DNA of 39,239 nt. It comes from an uncultured Oscillospiraceae bacterium (lineage in GTDB: Bacteria; Bacillota; Clostridia; Oscillospirales; Oscillospiraceae). Location: assembly GCA_934572445.1 (NCBI GenBank), contig CAKTLD010000004.1:1-39239 (forward strand), read 5' to 3'. Shown here one piece after another: positions 32,053 through 39,239 of this stretch. The notes under the pieces were generated by a model. The model ran no database searches, was not told the origin of the DNA, and was given only the letters and a program-made list of their open reading frames with translations. Both the position numbers and the translations under genes were made by a program. Numbering within the stretch: position 1 is the first letter of the stretch; each line of letters starts with the position of its first letter.

Positions 32053-32859
32053 ATGTATCTATCCGATTATCACACACACTGCGCGCTGTCCTTCGACTCG
32101 AAAACGCCGGTGGAGGACATGGTCCGCGCCGCGATCGCCGCGGGACTACAGGAGCTGTGCCTGACCGATCATGTGGACCTCTATCCCTCCGGCAGTACAG
32201 AGCACTGGGAGCATGATTTTTCCGCGCGCGGGGAGACCTTTGCGCGCGCCGACCGCGCGGCGGAGGGAAAGCTGATCGTTCGCCGCGGTATTGAGCTCGG
32301 CGAGGCCCCGCGCGACCCGCAGTACGCCGACGCGCTGCTCGCGCGTCTGGAAGGGTTGGATTTTATCATCGGCTCACAGCACCAGCTGTCTGGGAAGTAC
32401 GACTATACCGACCTTTACTTTATGCCCGGCGGTTCGGAGGACGAGGCGCGTGCGCAGATATCCGACTATCTTGCCCTGATGCTGGAAACGGCAAAGCTCG
32501 GCAAATATTCGGTGCTCGGCCACCTGACGCTGCCGCTGCGCTACATGAACGAGAACCACGGCATGCACATGACCTTCGATGGCTTTGAGGACGAGGTCGC
32601 GCAGATCCTGCGCGCGGCCATCGAACACGGCGGTGGTATCGAGTGCAACATCAACCGCGGCAATATGCCGCTGCCGGACGCGAAGTGGCTGAAGCTCTAC
32701 CGTGAGCTCGGCGGCGAGATCATCACCACCGGTACGGACGCGCATACGCCGGAATTTGTCGGCGGGCATGTGCGCCGGACGCAGGAGCTGCTCAGAGATT
32801 GCGGCTTCGGCTATGTCTGCACGTTTGAAAAAATGAGACCGATCTTTCACAAAATCTGA
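32053..32859 (+). CDS. PHP-domain histidinol-phosphatase family protein
   Basis: A 268-residue metal-dependent phosphoesterase of the PHP family, HisJ/HisK subgroup. Metal-site motifs appear in order: DYHTHC (6-11), LTDHVD, GIELGE, IGSQHQL, LGHLTLPLRY and GTDAHTPEFVGG. If it is a true histidinol phosphatase it acts in the penultimate step of histidine synthesis, but no his genes are near, so another phosphate ester is possible. It starts 9 bases after dnaJ with AAGGAAG as the ribosome site, so it is likely co-transcribed with the heat-shock operon. prmA, the common gene after dnaJ, is absent here. Confidence 0.9.
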   Translation: MYLSDYHTHCALSFDSKTPVEDMVRAAIAAGLQELCLTDHVDLYPSGSTEHWEHDFSARGETFARADRAAEGKLIVRRGIELGEAPRDPQYADALLARLEGLDFIIGSQHQLSGKYDYTDLYFMPGGSEDEARAQISDYLALMLETAKLGKYSVLGHLTLPLRYMNENHGMHMTFDGFEDEVAQILRAAIEHGGGIECNINRGNMPLPDAKWLKLYRELGGEIITTGTDAHTPEFVGGHVRRTQELLRDCGFGYVCTFEKMRPIFHKI

Positions 32860-32879
32860 CCGATAAAAGGAGAAAAACT

Positions 32880-33317
32880 ATGAAGATCGCATTGGGCTGT
32901 GACCACGGCGGATACGCCATGAAGGAAGACATCAAAAAGCAGCTGGAGACGATGGGCCACGAGGTCAAGGACTGCGGCACCTACTCCACCGAGAGCTGCG
33001 ACTATCCCGTGTTCGGCGAGGCGGCCGCGCGCGCCGTCGCCAGCGGGGAGTGTGAGTACGGCATTGTTATCTGCACCACCGGCATCGGCATTTCCATCGC
33101 GGCGAACAAGGTGAACGGCATCCGCTGCGCGCACTGTGCCGATACGCTCGAGGCGCAGCTGTGCCGCCAGCACAACAACGCCAACATGATGGCCATCGGC
33201 GCGGGCTTCACGGGTCCCAAGCTGGCCGCGGCCATGGTCGAGACCTTCCTTTCCACCGAATTTGAAGGCGGCCGCCACGCCCGCCGTGTCGCGCTGCTGG
33301 ACGATATCCGGAGCTGA
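32880..33317 (+). CDS. rpiB: Ribose-5-phosphate isomerase B
   Basis: A 145-residue RpiB/LacAB family isomerase interconverting ribose 5-phosphate and ribulose 5-phosphate in the pentose phosphate pathway. CDHGGYAMKE (7-16), the catalytic Cys65 in VICTTGIGISIAANK and H98 in RQHNNANMMAIG are all present; the loop has TTG where Escherichia coli has GTG. AAAGGAG precedes the ATG. It follows the PHP gene by 20 bases and is the last gene before a strong terminator. Relatives can act on allose 6-phosphate or galactose 6-phosphate, but the sequence best fits RpiB. Confidence 0.94.
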   Translation: MKIALGCDHGGYAMKEDIKKQLETMGHEVKDCGTYSTESCDYPVFGEAAARAVASGECEYGIVICTTGIGISIAANKVNGIRCAHCADTLEAQLCRQHNNANMMAIGAGFTGPKLAAAMVETFLSTEFEGGRHARRVALLDDIRS

Positions 33318-33331
33318 TCGACAAAACGGAG

Positions 33332-33369
33332 AAAATCAACAGAAACTTCAGGTTTCTGTTGATTTTTTT
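33332..33369 (+). terminator. Terminator after rpiB
   Basis: A 15-bp AT-rich stem (33332-33346 with 33352 onward) and 5-base loop run into T7. It is the first clear terminator after the CIRCE promoter. Confidence 0.9.
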
Positions 33370-33387
33370 CCCTGGGACGAGTAAACT
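33359..33387 (+). promoter_or_regulatory. Possible promoter overlapping the rpiB terminator
   Basis: TTGATT (33359-33364), 17-bp spacer and TAAACT (33382-33387). The -35 box uses the terminator's right arm. It would drive the gene starting at 33427. Confidence 0.4.
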
Positions 33388-33426
33388 GTTGCAAAAACAG
33401 AGCGTGGAGAAAGGAAGGCGAGGCAG

Positions 33427-34491
33427 ATGGCGAAGGTGCGCGGCACGCGCGGCTACACAAGCTATCGCGGGCGCAGGAATGGAAAAAGGTGGCTGGCCGC
33501 ACTGCTGGCGCTGGTGCTGATTGCGGCATGCGGCTTCCTCTTCGCGCAGCGCTACATCGTCTACGAGGCGGACGGCTCGTTCCGCTTTGAGCTGCCGTGG
33601 AAGCGGCCGAAAAGCGACACGCCGCCGCAGGGGCAGGATGCGGAGCCCGCCGACGAGACACCGCAGCAGACGGTGGAAGTTGTGGTCGAGCCGCCCGCGG
33701 TCACCGACCCGCACGCCGTCGAGCTGGATGTATCGGTCCTGACCGGCGGCTGGGAGGCCGCGCTCGAAGCGCTTGATGAGAATACGGATGCTGTGGCCAT
33801 CCGCCTGAAGGAATCAGGCGGCAGACTGCTGTATGACTCGAAGGTCCAGGGCGCGATCGACTGCGGGGCCGTTGCGGGCGGCAGCGTGGCGCGCAGTGCC
33901 ATCGAAGGGATCACCGGCTCCGACTATTACACTATCGCGCGTATCAGTACCCTGCACGACAGCCTGTACGCCTACGCGCACATGACGGATGCCGCCGTCT
34001 GCCAGCTGACGGGCTTTGTCTGGTACGATACGAACAGCACCCACTGGCTCGCGCCGGAAAAGCAGGCCGCGCGGGCGTATGTGACAGAGATCGTGACGGA
34101 GTGTGCGTCGCTTGGCTTTGACGAGCTGCTGCTGGACGATTTCCACTACCCGCGCGACGGCCGCATGAGCCGCATCAAGACAGACGAACGCACTATGACG
34201 CAGCAGGCCGCACTTGCGCTGCTGGGTGATGAGCTGCGCGCTGCGCTTAAGGGCGCGGGCTACGAGGGAAAGCTCTCCGTCAGCGTGGATGCCGACATCG
34301 TGCTTGCTGGCAGTGAGGAGCGCACAGGCATTGTGATGAGCGAGCTTGCCGAAAGGTTCGACCGCGTGTATGTGCCGGTCACGGCGGAGCAGCTGGACGC
34401 CGTTGCGGCGGCGATGTCCGCCTACGACGCGGAGTTTGTCCCCATCGTCGGTGAGGCCGTTGAAAGCGGCGGCTATCTGATCGGAAAATAA
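33427..34491 (+). CDS. Membrane-anchored putative glycoside hydrolase (DUF4015-like)
   Basis: A 354-residue protein with a basic start, one membrane helix (about 20-40), a Pro/Glu-rich linker (about 55-92) and a C-terminal region that looks like a TIM-barrel glycosidase. The segment FDELLLDDFHYPRDGRMS (about 234-251) resembles the FDEIQFDYIRFP motif of the DUF4015/putative glycoside hydrolase family, with acidic residues at the expected strand end. No substrate can be given; outside-facing action on wall or host polysaccharide is plausible. AAGGAAGG and GAGG lie upstream of the ATG. The gene runs straight into its terminator. Confidence 0.72.
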   Translation: MAKVRGTRGYTSYRGRRNGKRWLAALLALVLIAACGFLFAQRYIVYEADGSFRFELPWKRPKSDTPPQGQDAEPADETPQQTVEVVVEPPAVTDPHAVELDVSVLTGGWEAALEALDENTDAVAIRLKESGGRLLYDSKVQGAIDCGAVAGGSVARSAIEGITGSDYYTIARISTLHDSLYAYAHMTDAAVCQLTGFVWYDTNSTHWLAPEKQAARAYVTEIVTECASLGFDELLLDDFHYPRDGRMSRIKTDERTMTQQAALALLGDELRAALKGAGYEGKLSVSVDADIVLAGSEERTGIVMSELAERFDRVYVPVTAEQLDAVAAAMSAYDAEFVPIVGEAVESGGYLIGK

Positions 34492-34520
34492 AAAGGACCG
34501 CCCCAAGGCGGTCCTTTTTT
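34491..34520 (+). terminator. Terminator of the glycoside hydrolase-like gene
   Basis: Stem GGACCGCC (34495-34502) with GGCGGTCC (34507-34514), flanked by A4 and T6. It begins at the last base of the stop codon. Confidence 0.93.
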
Positions 34521-34547
34521 GCTATGCAAAAGAGGCGGAATTTCAAA

Positions 34548-34576
34548 TTGCTTTCGCGCATCGCAGCCGGTACAAT
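34548..34576 (+). promoter_or_regulatory. Sigma-A promoter of the HTH gene
   Basis: TTGCTT (34548-34553), 17-bp spacer, TACAAT (34571-34576). Predicted start about 25 bases before the ATG. Confidence 0.6.
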
Positions 34577-34608
34577 AGCGTCAGAACATCCGGAAAGGAG
34601 CAGGAACA

Positions 34609-35058
34609 ATGCAGGGAGAGGGCAGCTATTATGTGATCGGACACCTGACAAGGATGACGGGCCTGTCGGACCGGACGATCCGCAGCTATCTTGCCTCCGG
34701 CCTTTTGCAGGGGGAGAAGATCAACGGCGTGTGGCACTTCACGCCGCAGCAGGTGGAGGAATTCATCCGTCATCCGGCGGTGCGGCCGAGCATCCGTGCC
34801 AAAAGCAATGCGATCGTATATGATTTTTTGCTCAGTAACCGCAAGGCGGAGGCGGAGCTGTGCGTGATTCTGGATGCGCCGCGCGCGGACAGAAAAGCGC
34901 TCGCGGAGTTTTTCAGCTATCGCATCAGCGGAGAAGACTATCGAAACATCGAATTTTCCTTCGACGGTGTGGGGAAGGAGCCGCGCGTGATCATTAGGGG
35001 CCGCGCGCCGGATGTGCTGGCACTGATGAACAGGTACAGCGCGGAGCATCCGCTGTAA
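34609..35058 (+). CDS. Small MerR-like helix-turn-helix protein
   Basis: A 149-residue protein. The first 60 residues (YVIGHLTRMTGLSDRTIRSYLASGLLQGEKINGVWHFTPQQVEEFIRHP) form a MerR/excisionase-type winged helix. Unlike classical MerR there is no long dimerisation coiled coil; residues 65-149 look like a compact alpha/beta sensor domain (YDFLLSNRKAEAELCVILDAPRAD, then YRNIEFSFDGVGKEPRVIIRG). I do not recognise that second domain. AAAGGAG lies 9 bases before the ATG. It is a single gene with its own promoter and sits between unrelated genes, so its target is unknown. Confidence 0.78.
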   Translation: MQGEGSYYVIGHLTRMTGLSDRTIRSYLASGLLQGEKINGVWHFTPQQVEEFIRHPAVRPSIRAKSNAIVYDFLLSNRKAEAELCVILDAPRADRKALAEFFSYRISGEDYRNIEFSFDGVGKEPRVIIRGRAPDVLALMNRYSAEHPL

Positions 35059-35101
35059 TTTTCCATACGGGTGCGGTTTTCGCGATATGTGCGGTACGGT
35101 T

Positions 35102-35142
35102 AAGGGTGCAGCCCTCTTTTCGAAAGAGAGCTGCACCCCTTT
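35102..35142. terminator. Terminator-like hairpin between convergent genes
   Basis: GGGTGCAG (35104-35111) pairs with CTGCACCC (35131-35138), with an inner CTCTTT/AAAGAG stem around a 3-base TCG loop. T runs are short on both sides, so its strength is uncertain. Confidence 0.6.
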
Positions 35143-35179
35143 GGCTGGTTGGTGCGGCACGAACGCCGCATATTTGCCT

Positions 35180-36106
35180 TTACCGCTTCATGCGGGCTTC
35201 TACCGCCTCCGCGCTCATGCACGGATTGATCGTTTCCTCGCTTTCGACCGCGAGGGCGGCCGCCGCCGTTCCCGCCGCGGCGCTCTGCGCGAGCATCCGT
35301 CCTGTGAGAAACGACCACACCAGCGCCGCCATCATCGCGTCGCCCGCGCCCGTGGCGTTCACCGCCGCTGCACGGCAGACGGGAACGACCTGCATCTCGC
35401 CCTGCTGCGCGGCCAGCACGCCGTCTTCTCCCAATGAGAGGAACACACGCTGCACGCCCTGAGCAAGCAGTGCGTCCGCTGCGCGGCGCAGACTGGCATC
35501 GTCCGTGATCTTCACGCCGGAGAGCAGCTCCGCTTCGATGCGGTTGGGCTTGAGCGTGTGGATACGGCCAAGAAGGCCGCGCAGTTTTTCCGCCTTGACG
35601 GTGGACACCGGGTCCACGAACAGCGGCGCGGTGCAGTGCTCAAGCAGATAGGCCAGCGACGTGCGCGGAAGATTCGTGTCCAGCACGACCGCCGCCGCGC
35701 CGTTGAGAAACGGCAGCTGTGCGGCAAAATACTCCGGTGTCAGCCGTTCGCAGATCTCCATGTCGGATACGGCGACAGCCATATCGCCGTCGTTTCCGCC
35801 GACGAACACATAGGTCGAGGTGCGTCCGTCGGGCACGCGCAGCGCATGCGAAAGCCCGATGCCGAGCGCCTTGCAGCTCTGCTCGACCTGAGCGGCGCGC
35901 GAATCGCTGCCAAGCGCCGTCAGCAGCTCGACGTTCAGCCCCAGCAGGCGCATATTGTGCGCAATGTTGCGGCCCACGCCGCCGAGGCTGAGCTCGACCT
36001 TGCCGGGGTTGGAGTCCTTTGCGCGCAGAGGGGCAAAGGAACGCGCGCCGATGTCGATGTTTGCGCCGCCGCAGACGGCGGCATAGGGGATGGTATTGCT
36101 CTGCAT
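35180..36106 (-). CDS. psuK: PfkB-family kinase, pseudouridine kinase-like
   Basis: A 308-residue ribokinase-fold sugar/nucleoside kinase. The N-terminal segment CGGANIDIGARSFAPLRAKDSNPGK followed by LGGVGRNIAHNMRLLG is much closer to pseudouridine kinase (PsuK) than to fructokinase or ribokinase. The PfkB second signature with the catalytic Asp is NATGAGDAMMAAL. PsuK makes pseudouridine 5'-phosphate, which PsuG then splits; no psuG is in the window, so the symbol is provisional. AGGAGAAT precedes ATG 36106. It follows the DUF1846 gene after 58 bases that hold a strong hairpin. Confidence 0.82.
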   Translation of the reverse strand: MQSNTIPYAAVCGGANIDIGARSFAPLRAKDSNPGKVELSLGGVGRNIAHNMRLLGLNVELLTALGSDSRAAQVEQSCKALGIGLSHALRVPDGRTSTYVFVGGNDGDMAVAVSDMEICERLTPEYFAAQLPFLNGAAAVVLDTNLPRTSLAYLLEHCTAPLFVDPVSTVKAEKLRGLLGRIHTLKPNRIEAELLSGVKITDDASLRRAADALLAQGVQRVFLSLGEDGVLAAQQGEMQVVPVCRAAAVNATGAGDAMMAALVWSFLTGRMLAQSAAAGTAAAALAVESEETINPCMSAEAVEARMKR

Positions 36107-36131
36107 GGTAAAATTCTCCTGTTTGACCGGA

Positions 36132-36159
36132 ACGGTGCGCGGCCATTGCCGCGCACCGT
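36132..36159. repeat. 12-bp perfect hairpin between DUF1846 gene and psuK
   Basis: ACGGTGCGCGGC (36132-36143) pairs exactly with 36148-36159 around a CATT loop. On the minus strand no T run follows, so it may pause, process or partly attenuate transcription rather than terminate it. Confidence 0.75.
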
Positions 36160-36164
36160 GCGTT

Positions 36165-37649
36165 TTATTTGTGGTAAAGGCGTTTGTATTCGTATTTTGG
36201 CTCGCAGCTGACATGGATGCCGAGCCGCTTATAGAGCTTGATGTCCTCCTCCGAGATGATGACGGAGAAGTGCGCGTCGCAGCCGCGCAGCGTGCCCAGC
36301 TGGGCCTGCGCCATTTCGGCCAGCGGGTTCGTCAGCGCGGAAATGGCCAGCGCGATGAGTACCTCGTCAGAGTGGAGGCGCGGGTTGTGGTGGCCGAGTG
36401 ACTGGATCTTGAGTGCGGAGATCGGCTCGATGACCTGATTGGAGATCAGGTCCAGATCCTTGCGGATGCCGGCAGTGGCCTTGAGCGCGTTCAGAAGCAG
36501 CGCTGCCGACGCGCCGAGCAGGGAAGAGGTCTTACCCGTGATGACACGGCCGTCCGGCAGCACCATCGCGCCCGCGGGCGCACCGGTTTCTTCCGCCTTT
36601 TGCAGCGATGCGGCCACGGCGGGGCAGAGTGCGCTCGTCACATCCGCCTGCTGCATGACGAGCTCGAGCTTGCGCAGTTGGCAGCTGTCGGCAATGCCGC
36701 GGGCGACGTCGACCTGCGCGGCGTAATAGCGGCGCAGGATCTCCATGCGCGAGGCCTGGCGGCAGGCATCGTCGTCGATGATGCAGTTGCCCGCCATGTT
36801 GACGCCCATGTCGGTGGGGGACTGGTAGGGGCACTTACCGGAGATGCGCTCGAAGATCGCGCGCAGGACGGGGAAGATCTCCACGTCGCGGTTGTAGTTG
36901 ACCGTCGTTTCGCCATAGGCTTCAAGATGGAACGGATCGATCATATTCACGTCGTCAAGATCCGCGGTCGCGGCCTCGTAGGCGAGGTTCACGGGGTGCT
37001 TGAGCGGCAGGTTCCAGATGGGGAAAGTCTCAAACTTGGCGTAGCCCGCGGAAACGCCGTGCTTGTGCTCGTGGTAAAGCTGGGAGAGGCAGGTCGCCAT
37101 CTTACCGCTGCCGGGGCCCGGTGCAGTCACGACCACGAGCGAGTGCGTCGTTTCAATGTAGTCGTTGCGGCCGAAGCCCTCGTCGCTGACGATGTGAGCT
37201 ACGTCGGAGGGATAGCCCGCGATGGGGTAATGCAGGTAGTTGCGCACACCCAGGGTATTGAGGCGCTTAATGAAGGCGTCCGCCGCGCTCTGGCCGGCGT
37301 ACTGCGTGATGCACACACCACCGACATACAGCCCCAGCGAGCGGAACGCATCGATCAGGCGCAGGCAGTCGTCATCATAGGTGATGCCGAGGTCGCCGCG
37401 CACCTTGTTTTTTTCGATATCGCCGGCATTGACGGCAATGACGATCTCCACATCGTCACGCAGCTGCTGGAGCATGCGGATCTTGCTGTCGGGCTGAAAG
37501 CCGGGCAATACGCGCGAGGCGTGATAATCGTCGAAGAGCTTGCCGCCGAACTCCAGATAGAGCTTGCCGCCGAACTGACTGATCCGCTCGCGGATGTGCG
37601 CGGACTGCATAGAAAGGTATTTGTCGTTGTCAAAGCCGATCTTCCCCAT
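36165..37649 (-). CDS. DUF1846 domain-containing protein
   Basis: A 494-residue cytoplasmic protein that matches the DUF1846 family along its whole length as I remember it: the start MGKIGFDNDKYLSMQSAHIRERI, LYLEFGGKLFDDYHASRVLPGF, the P-loop-like VVVTAPGPGSGKMATCLSQLYHE (about 178-200) and YHKL-type C-terminus. Its biochemical function is not established; the GPGSGKM segment suggests nucleotide binding. A GAGGTG site precedes the ATG and a near-consensus promoter lies 46 bases further up. Usually chromosomal and conserved in gut Firmicutes. Confidence 0.9.
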   Translation of the reverse strand: MGKIGFDNDKYLSMQSAHIRERISQFGGKLYLEFGGKLFDDYHASRVLPGFQPDSKIRMLQQLRDDVEIVIAVNAGDIEKNKVRGDLGITYDDDCLRLIDAFRSLGLYVGGVCITQYAGQSAADAFIKRLNTLGVRNYLHYPIAGYPSDVAHIVSDEGFGRNDYIETTHSLVVVTAPGPGSGKMATCLSQLYHEHKHGVSAGYAKFETFPIWNLPLKHPVNLAYEAATADLDDVNMIDPFHLEAYGETTVNYNRDVEIFPVLRAIFERISGKCPYQSPTDMGVNMAGNCIIDDDACRQASRMEILRRYYAAQVDVARGIADSCQLRKLELVMQQADVTSALCPAVAASLQKAEETGAPAGAMVLPDGRVITGKTSSLLGASAALLLNALKATAGIRKDLDLISNQVIEPISALKIQSLGHHNPRLHSDEVLIALAISALTNPLAEMAQAQLGTLRGCDAHFSVIISEEDIKLYKRLGIHVSCEPKYEYKRLYHK

Positions 37650-37694
37650 CGTAAAAGCACCTCATTCTCTCTCAAAGTACAAAATAACAGAGCT

Positions 37695-37723
37695 ATTATA
37701 TAGAACTCATACCCGCTTGACAA
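37695..37723 (-). promoter_or_regulatory. Sigma-A promoter of the DUF1846 gene
   Basis: Minus-strand TTGTCA (37718-37723), 17-bp spacer, perfect TATAAT (37695-37700). Confidence 0.78.
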
Positions 37724-37863
37724 GAAAAGCCGCCGCAGAAATTTGACCGAAAAAGCGGAGCGAATTTCTGCTATTTTCCCGTCTTTACTTTTTCAGCTGT
37801 GCGGCGTATGCTGTAAATAGTCTCCCTCTGCGCACAAAATTTGTGTTTCTTTGGAAAAAGGGC

Positions 37864-37892
37864 TTGACAAAAAAGAGCGGATATAGTAATAT
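37864..37892 (+). promoter_or_regulatory. Promoter of tRNA-Val
   Basis: Perfect TTGACA (37864-37869), 17-bp spacer and TAATAT (37887-37892), with the mature tRNA starting 16 bases after the -10 box. Confidence 0.8.
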
Positions 37893-37907
37893 GCTACTGT
37901 TCGATTC

Positions 37908-37983
37908 GCGCGGTTAGCTCAGCTGGTAGAGCACATGCTTGACGTGCATGGGGTCACAGGTTCGAGTCCTGTACCGCGCACCA
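37908..37983 (+). tRNA. tRNA-Val (anticodon GAC)
   Basis: A 76-base cloverleaf: acceptor GCGCGGT/ACCGCGC, D arm GCTC...GAGC, anticodon stem CATGC/GCATG around the loop TTGACGT (anticodon GAC, reading GUC and GUU), a T arm ACAGG-TTCGAGT-CCTGT and an encoded CCA. It has its own promoter and a terminator immediately after, so it is a single-gene transcript. The integrase next to it suggests that its 3' end is an attachment site. Confidence 0.97.
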
Positions 37984-37986
37984 GAG

Positions 37987-38023
37987 AAAAACCTTGAAGC
38001 TTCAATGGCTTCAAGGTTTTTTT
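37987..38023 (+). terminator. Terminator of tRNA-Val
   Basis: AAAACCTTGAAGC pairs with GCTTCAAGGTTTT around a TTCAATG loop and continues as T7. Confidence 0.9.
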
Positions 38024-38043
38024 GTTGCCCTGAAACGCCTTTT

Positions 38044-38064
38044 ACCCTTTATCGTACCCTTTAT
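38044..38064. repeat. Tandem 9-bp direct repeats at the integrase end
   Basis: ACCCTTTAT occurs at 38044-38052 and 38056-38064, in phase every 12 bases, overlapping the integrase stop and lying between the gene and the tRNA. They are candidate arm-type binding sites for the integrase. Confidence 0.55.
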
Positions 38065-39239
38065 AAATTGAGAACATTTGTAATGAAGCCTTCCATACGC
38101 TGCGCGCTGACCGAGCGCATATCGTCTGTGAAATGGCCATAGACGTCAAGAGTAAAGGCGGCAGTCGCATGACCGAGATTGCTCTGCACGGTTTTGATGT
38201 CATCACCGGCGCGGATGCAGTTCACGGCGTAGGTATGACGAAGATCGTGTATTCTCGCGTCGGGAAGGCCAATACGCTTTACGATACGCTTGAAGCTGTC
38301 GAAGATCGCACGGTAGGAGACATAGCGTCCGAGCTCATTGGTGAACACCAAGCCGCTGTCCTCCCATGCTGGGCCTGCCAGCAACCGCTGCTTGGCCTGC
38401 TGCACCTTCTGCGCTTGCAGCAGCTTCATCACATACGGTGCGGGTGTGATGGTGCGGCTCTTGTTGTTTTTCGGTGGGGAGAAGTAATAGGTCCCACCCT
38501 TTCGCTGGCTTCTACGGAGCTGCTTATTGACGAGAATCGTACCCTTTTCAAAATCAACACAGTCCCACATCAGGCCGAGCAATTCACCCTCGCGTAAGCC
38601 AGTGAAGAGATCAGCGGTGAGCGGAATTTCATACTTGCTGCCTTTTAGGAGATTCAAAAGCTGAGCGGTCTGTTGGTCGGTCAGCGGATGGATCTCTTTT
38701 TTGACGATTTTGGGCAGAACACACGCGGTCGTCGGATTGTAGCGGATGTAGTTGAGAAGCACCGCCTGCTGGAGCGCCTTGTGCAGCACGCCGTGAATGT
38801 TCTTGATGGTTTTAGCACTTAGGGCAGGTTGTCCGTCGTGTTCCTGCGAGAGCGAGTTATAGAGGCGCTGGACCGTATGAGCCTTTAGTGTTTCAAGCGG
38901 AATATTGCCGAGTGCAGGCCGCAGATACAGCTTAGCCTGCCGTTCGTAGAGATACGCTGTGGAATCCTTGACGCCGATTTGATAGTCTTTCAGCCAAATA
39001 TCAAGCCATTCATTCACGGTCATTTTACAAGGCTCTTGGTATACTCCGCTGTCGATCTCTGCGGTGATCGCGGTGAGCTTCTGCCGCACCTCCTTCTGTG
39101 TCTTGCCGTAGACGGATTTCTGAATCTGCTTTCCCGTTCCGGGATCAATGCCAAGGGTATAACGCGCCTCCCAGCGCCCGTCAGGGCGCTGACGGATCGT
39201 GCCGCCGCCCTTGGCTCCTTTTGTTTTTCGCGTTGCCAA
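38061..39239 (-). CDS. Tyrosine site-specific integrase (start at or beyond the window edge)
   Basis: A phage/conjugative-element integrase of the Tn916-type tyrosine recombinase class, 392 residues visible. An N-terminal arm-binding domain (GTIRQRPDGRWEARYTLG) and the SAM-like core-binding domain (about 72-175) precede the catalytic domain. All catalytic residues are present: R216 in LFTGLREGEL, K257 in PPKNNKSRT, H331 and R334 in HDLRHTYA, H357 in LGHAT and the nucleophile Y367. The frame reaches the last base of the window, where the first codon is TTG. The true start may be that TTG or lie outside, so the 5' end is open. It is transcribed towards tRNA-Val, so the rest of the element lies to the right. 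Confidence 0.95.
   Translation of the reverse strand: MATRKTKGAKGGGTIRQRPDGRWEARYTLGIDPGTGKQIQKSVYGKTQKEVRQKLTAITAEIDSGVYQEPCKMTVNEWLDIWLKDYQIGVKDSTAYLYERQAKLYLRPALGNIPLETLKAHTVQRLYNSLSQEHDGQPALSAKTIKNIHGVLHKALQQAVLLNYIRYNPTTACVLPKIVKKEIHPLTDQQTAQLLNLLKGSKYEIPLTADLFTGLREGELLGLMWDCVDFEKGTILVNKQLRRSQRKGGTYYFSPPKNNKSRTITPAPYVMKLLQAQKVQQAKQRLLAGPAWEDSGLVFTNELGRYVSYRAIFDSFKRIVKRIGLPDARIHDLRHTYAVNCIRAGDDIKTVQSNLGHATAAFTLDVYGHFTDDMRSVSAQRMEGFITNVLNL

Noticed and set aside
1..39239. CRISPR arrays, IS elements, toxin-antitoxin pairs or restriction systems
   Set aside because: No regularly spaced repeats, transposase motifs or recognisable defence proteins are present; the only mobile-element gene is the integrase at the right edge.

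Overview
The window reads as a chromosomal segment of a GC-rich, endospore-forming, anaerobic Firmicute. An Oscillospiraceae-like gut clostridium is the best guess. The reasons are an rnfCDGEAB cluster, the sporulation genes spoVB, yabP, yabQ and a SpoIIQ-like M23 protein, a CIRCE/HrcA heat-shock operon, divIC, HemZ, a long-form HPF and Gram-positive gene orders. This placement is inferred from gene content and order, not from a 16S or marker-gene comparison.

Layout. (1) 1-2328: end of a glycolytic operon (tpiA cut by the window edge, then gpmI) with a perfect terminator. (2) 2384-5178: SpoIIQ-like membrane LytM protein, PssA-like phospholipid synthase and an iron alcohol dehydrogenase. (3) 5191-10417, all minus strand: hpf, then the conserved Bacillus/Clostridium block spoVB-mazG-(hup)-rqcP-yabP-yabQ-divIC, here with an HU gene inserted and a sigma-E-like promoter overlapping the terminator in front of yabP. 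(4) 10466-18990, minus strand: recJ-relA-[625 bp hairpin-rich gap]-dtd-MBL hydrolase-hemZ-purine nucleoside phosphorylase. This is the usual recJ-apt-relA-dtd neighbourhood without apt. (5) 19065-21173: an exported SLH protein and a DUF975 membrane protein. (6) 21297-26578: complete Rnf ferredoxin:NAD+ oxidoreductase operon with its own promoter and terminator. (7) 26579-27109: a 530 bp non-coding interval made of about ten successive hairpins. (8) 27143-33369: promoter, CIRCE, hrcA-grpE-dnaK-dnaJ, followed without a visible terminator by a PHP-type phosphatase and rpiB. (9) 33427-37723: a membrane-anchored putative glycoside hydrolase, a small MerR-like HTH protein, a pseudouridine-kinase-like PfkB protein and a DUF1846 protein. 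(10) 37864-39239: tRNA-Val(GAC) with an adjacent tyrosine integrase transcribed towards it. This is the left boundary of an integrated element that continues beyond the window.

Most of the window is core metabolism and housekeeping, and I see no new protein-based defence or biosynthetic system. The parts least explained by known genes are non-coding: the structured intervals at 5871-6036, 13911-14535 and 26579-27109, and the promoter/terminator overlap before yabP. All coordinates, motifs and pairings were read by eye. No database search or folding program was run.
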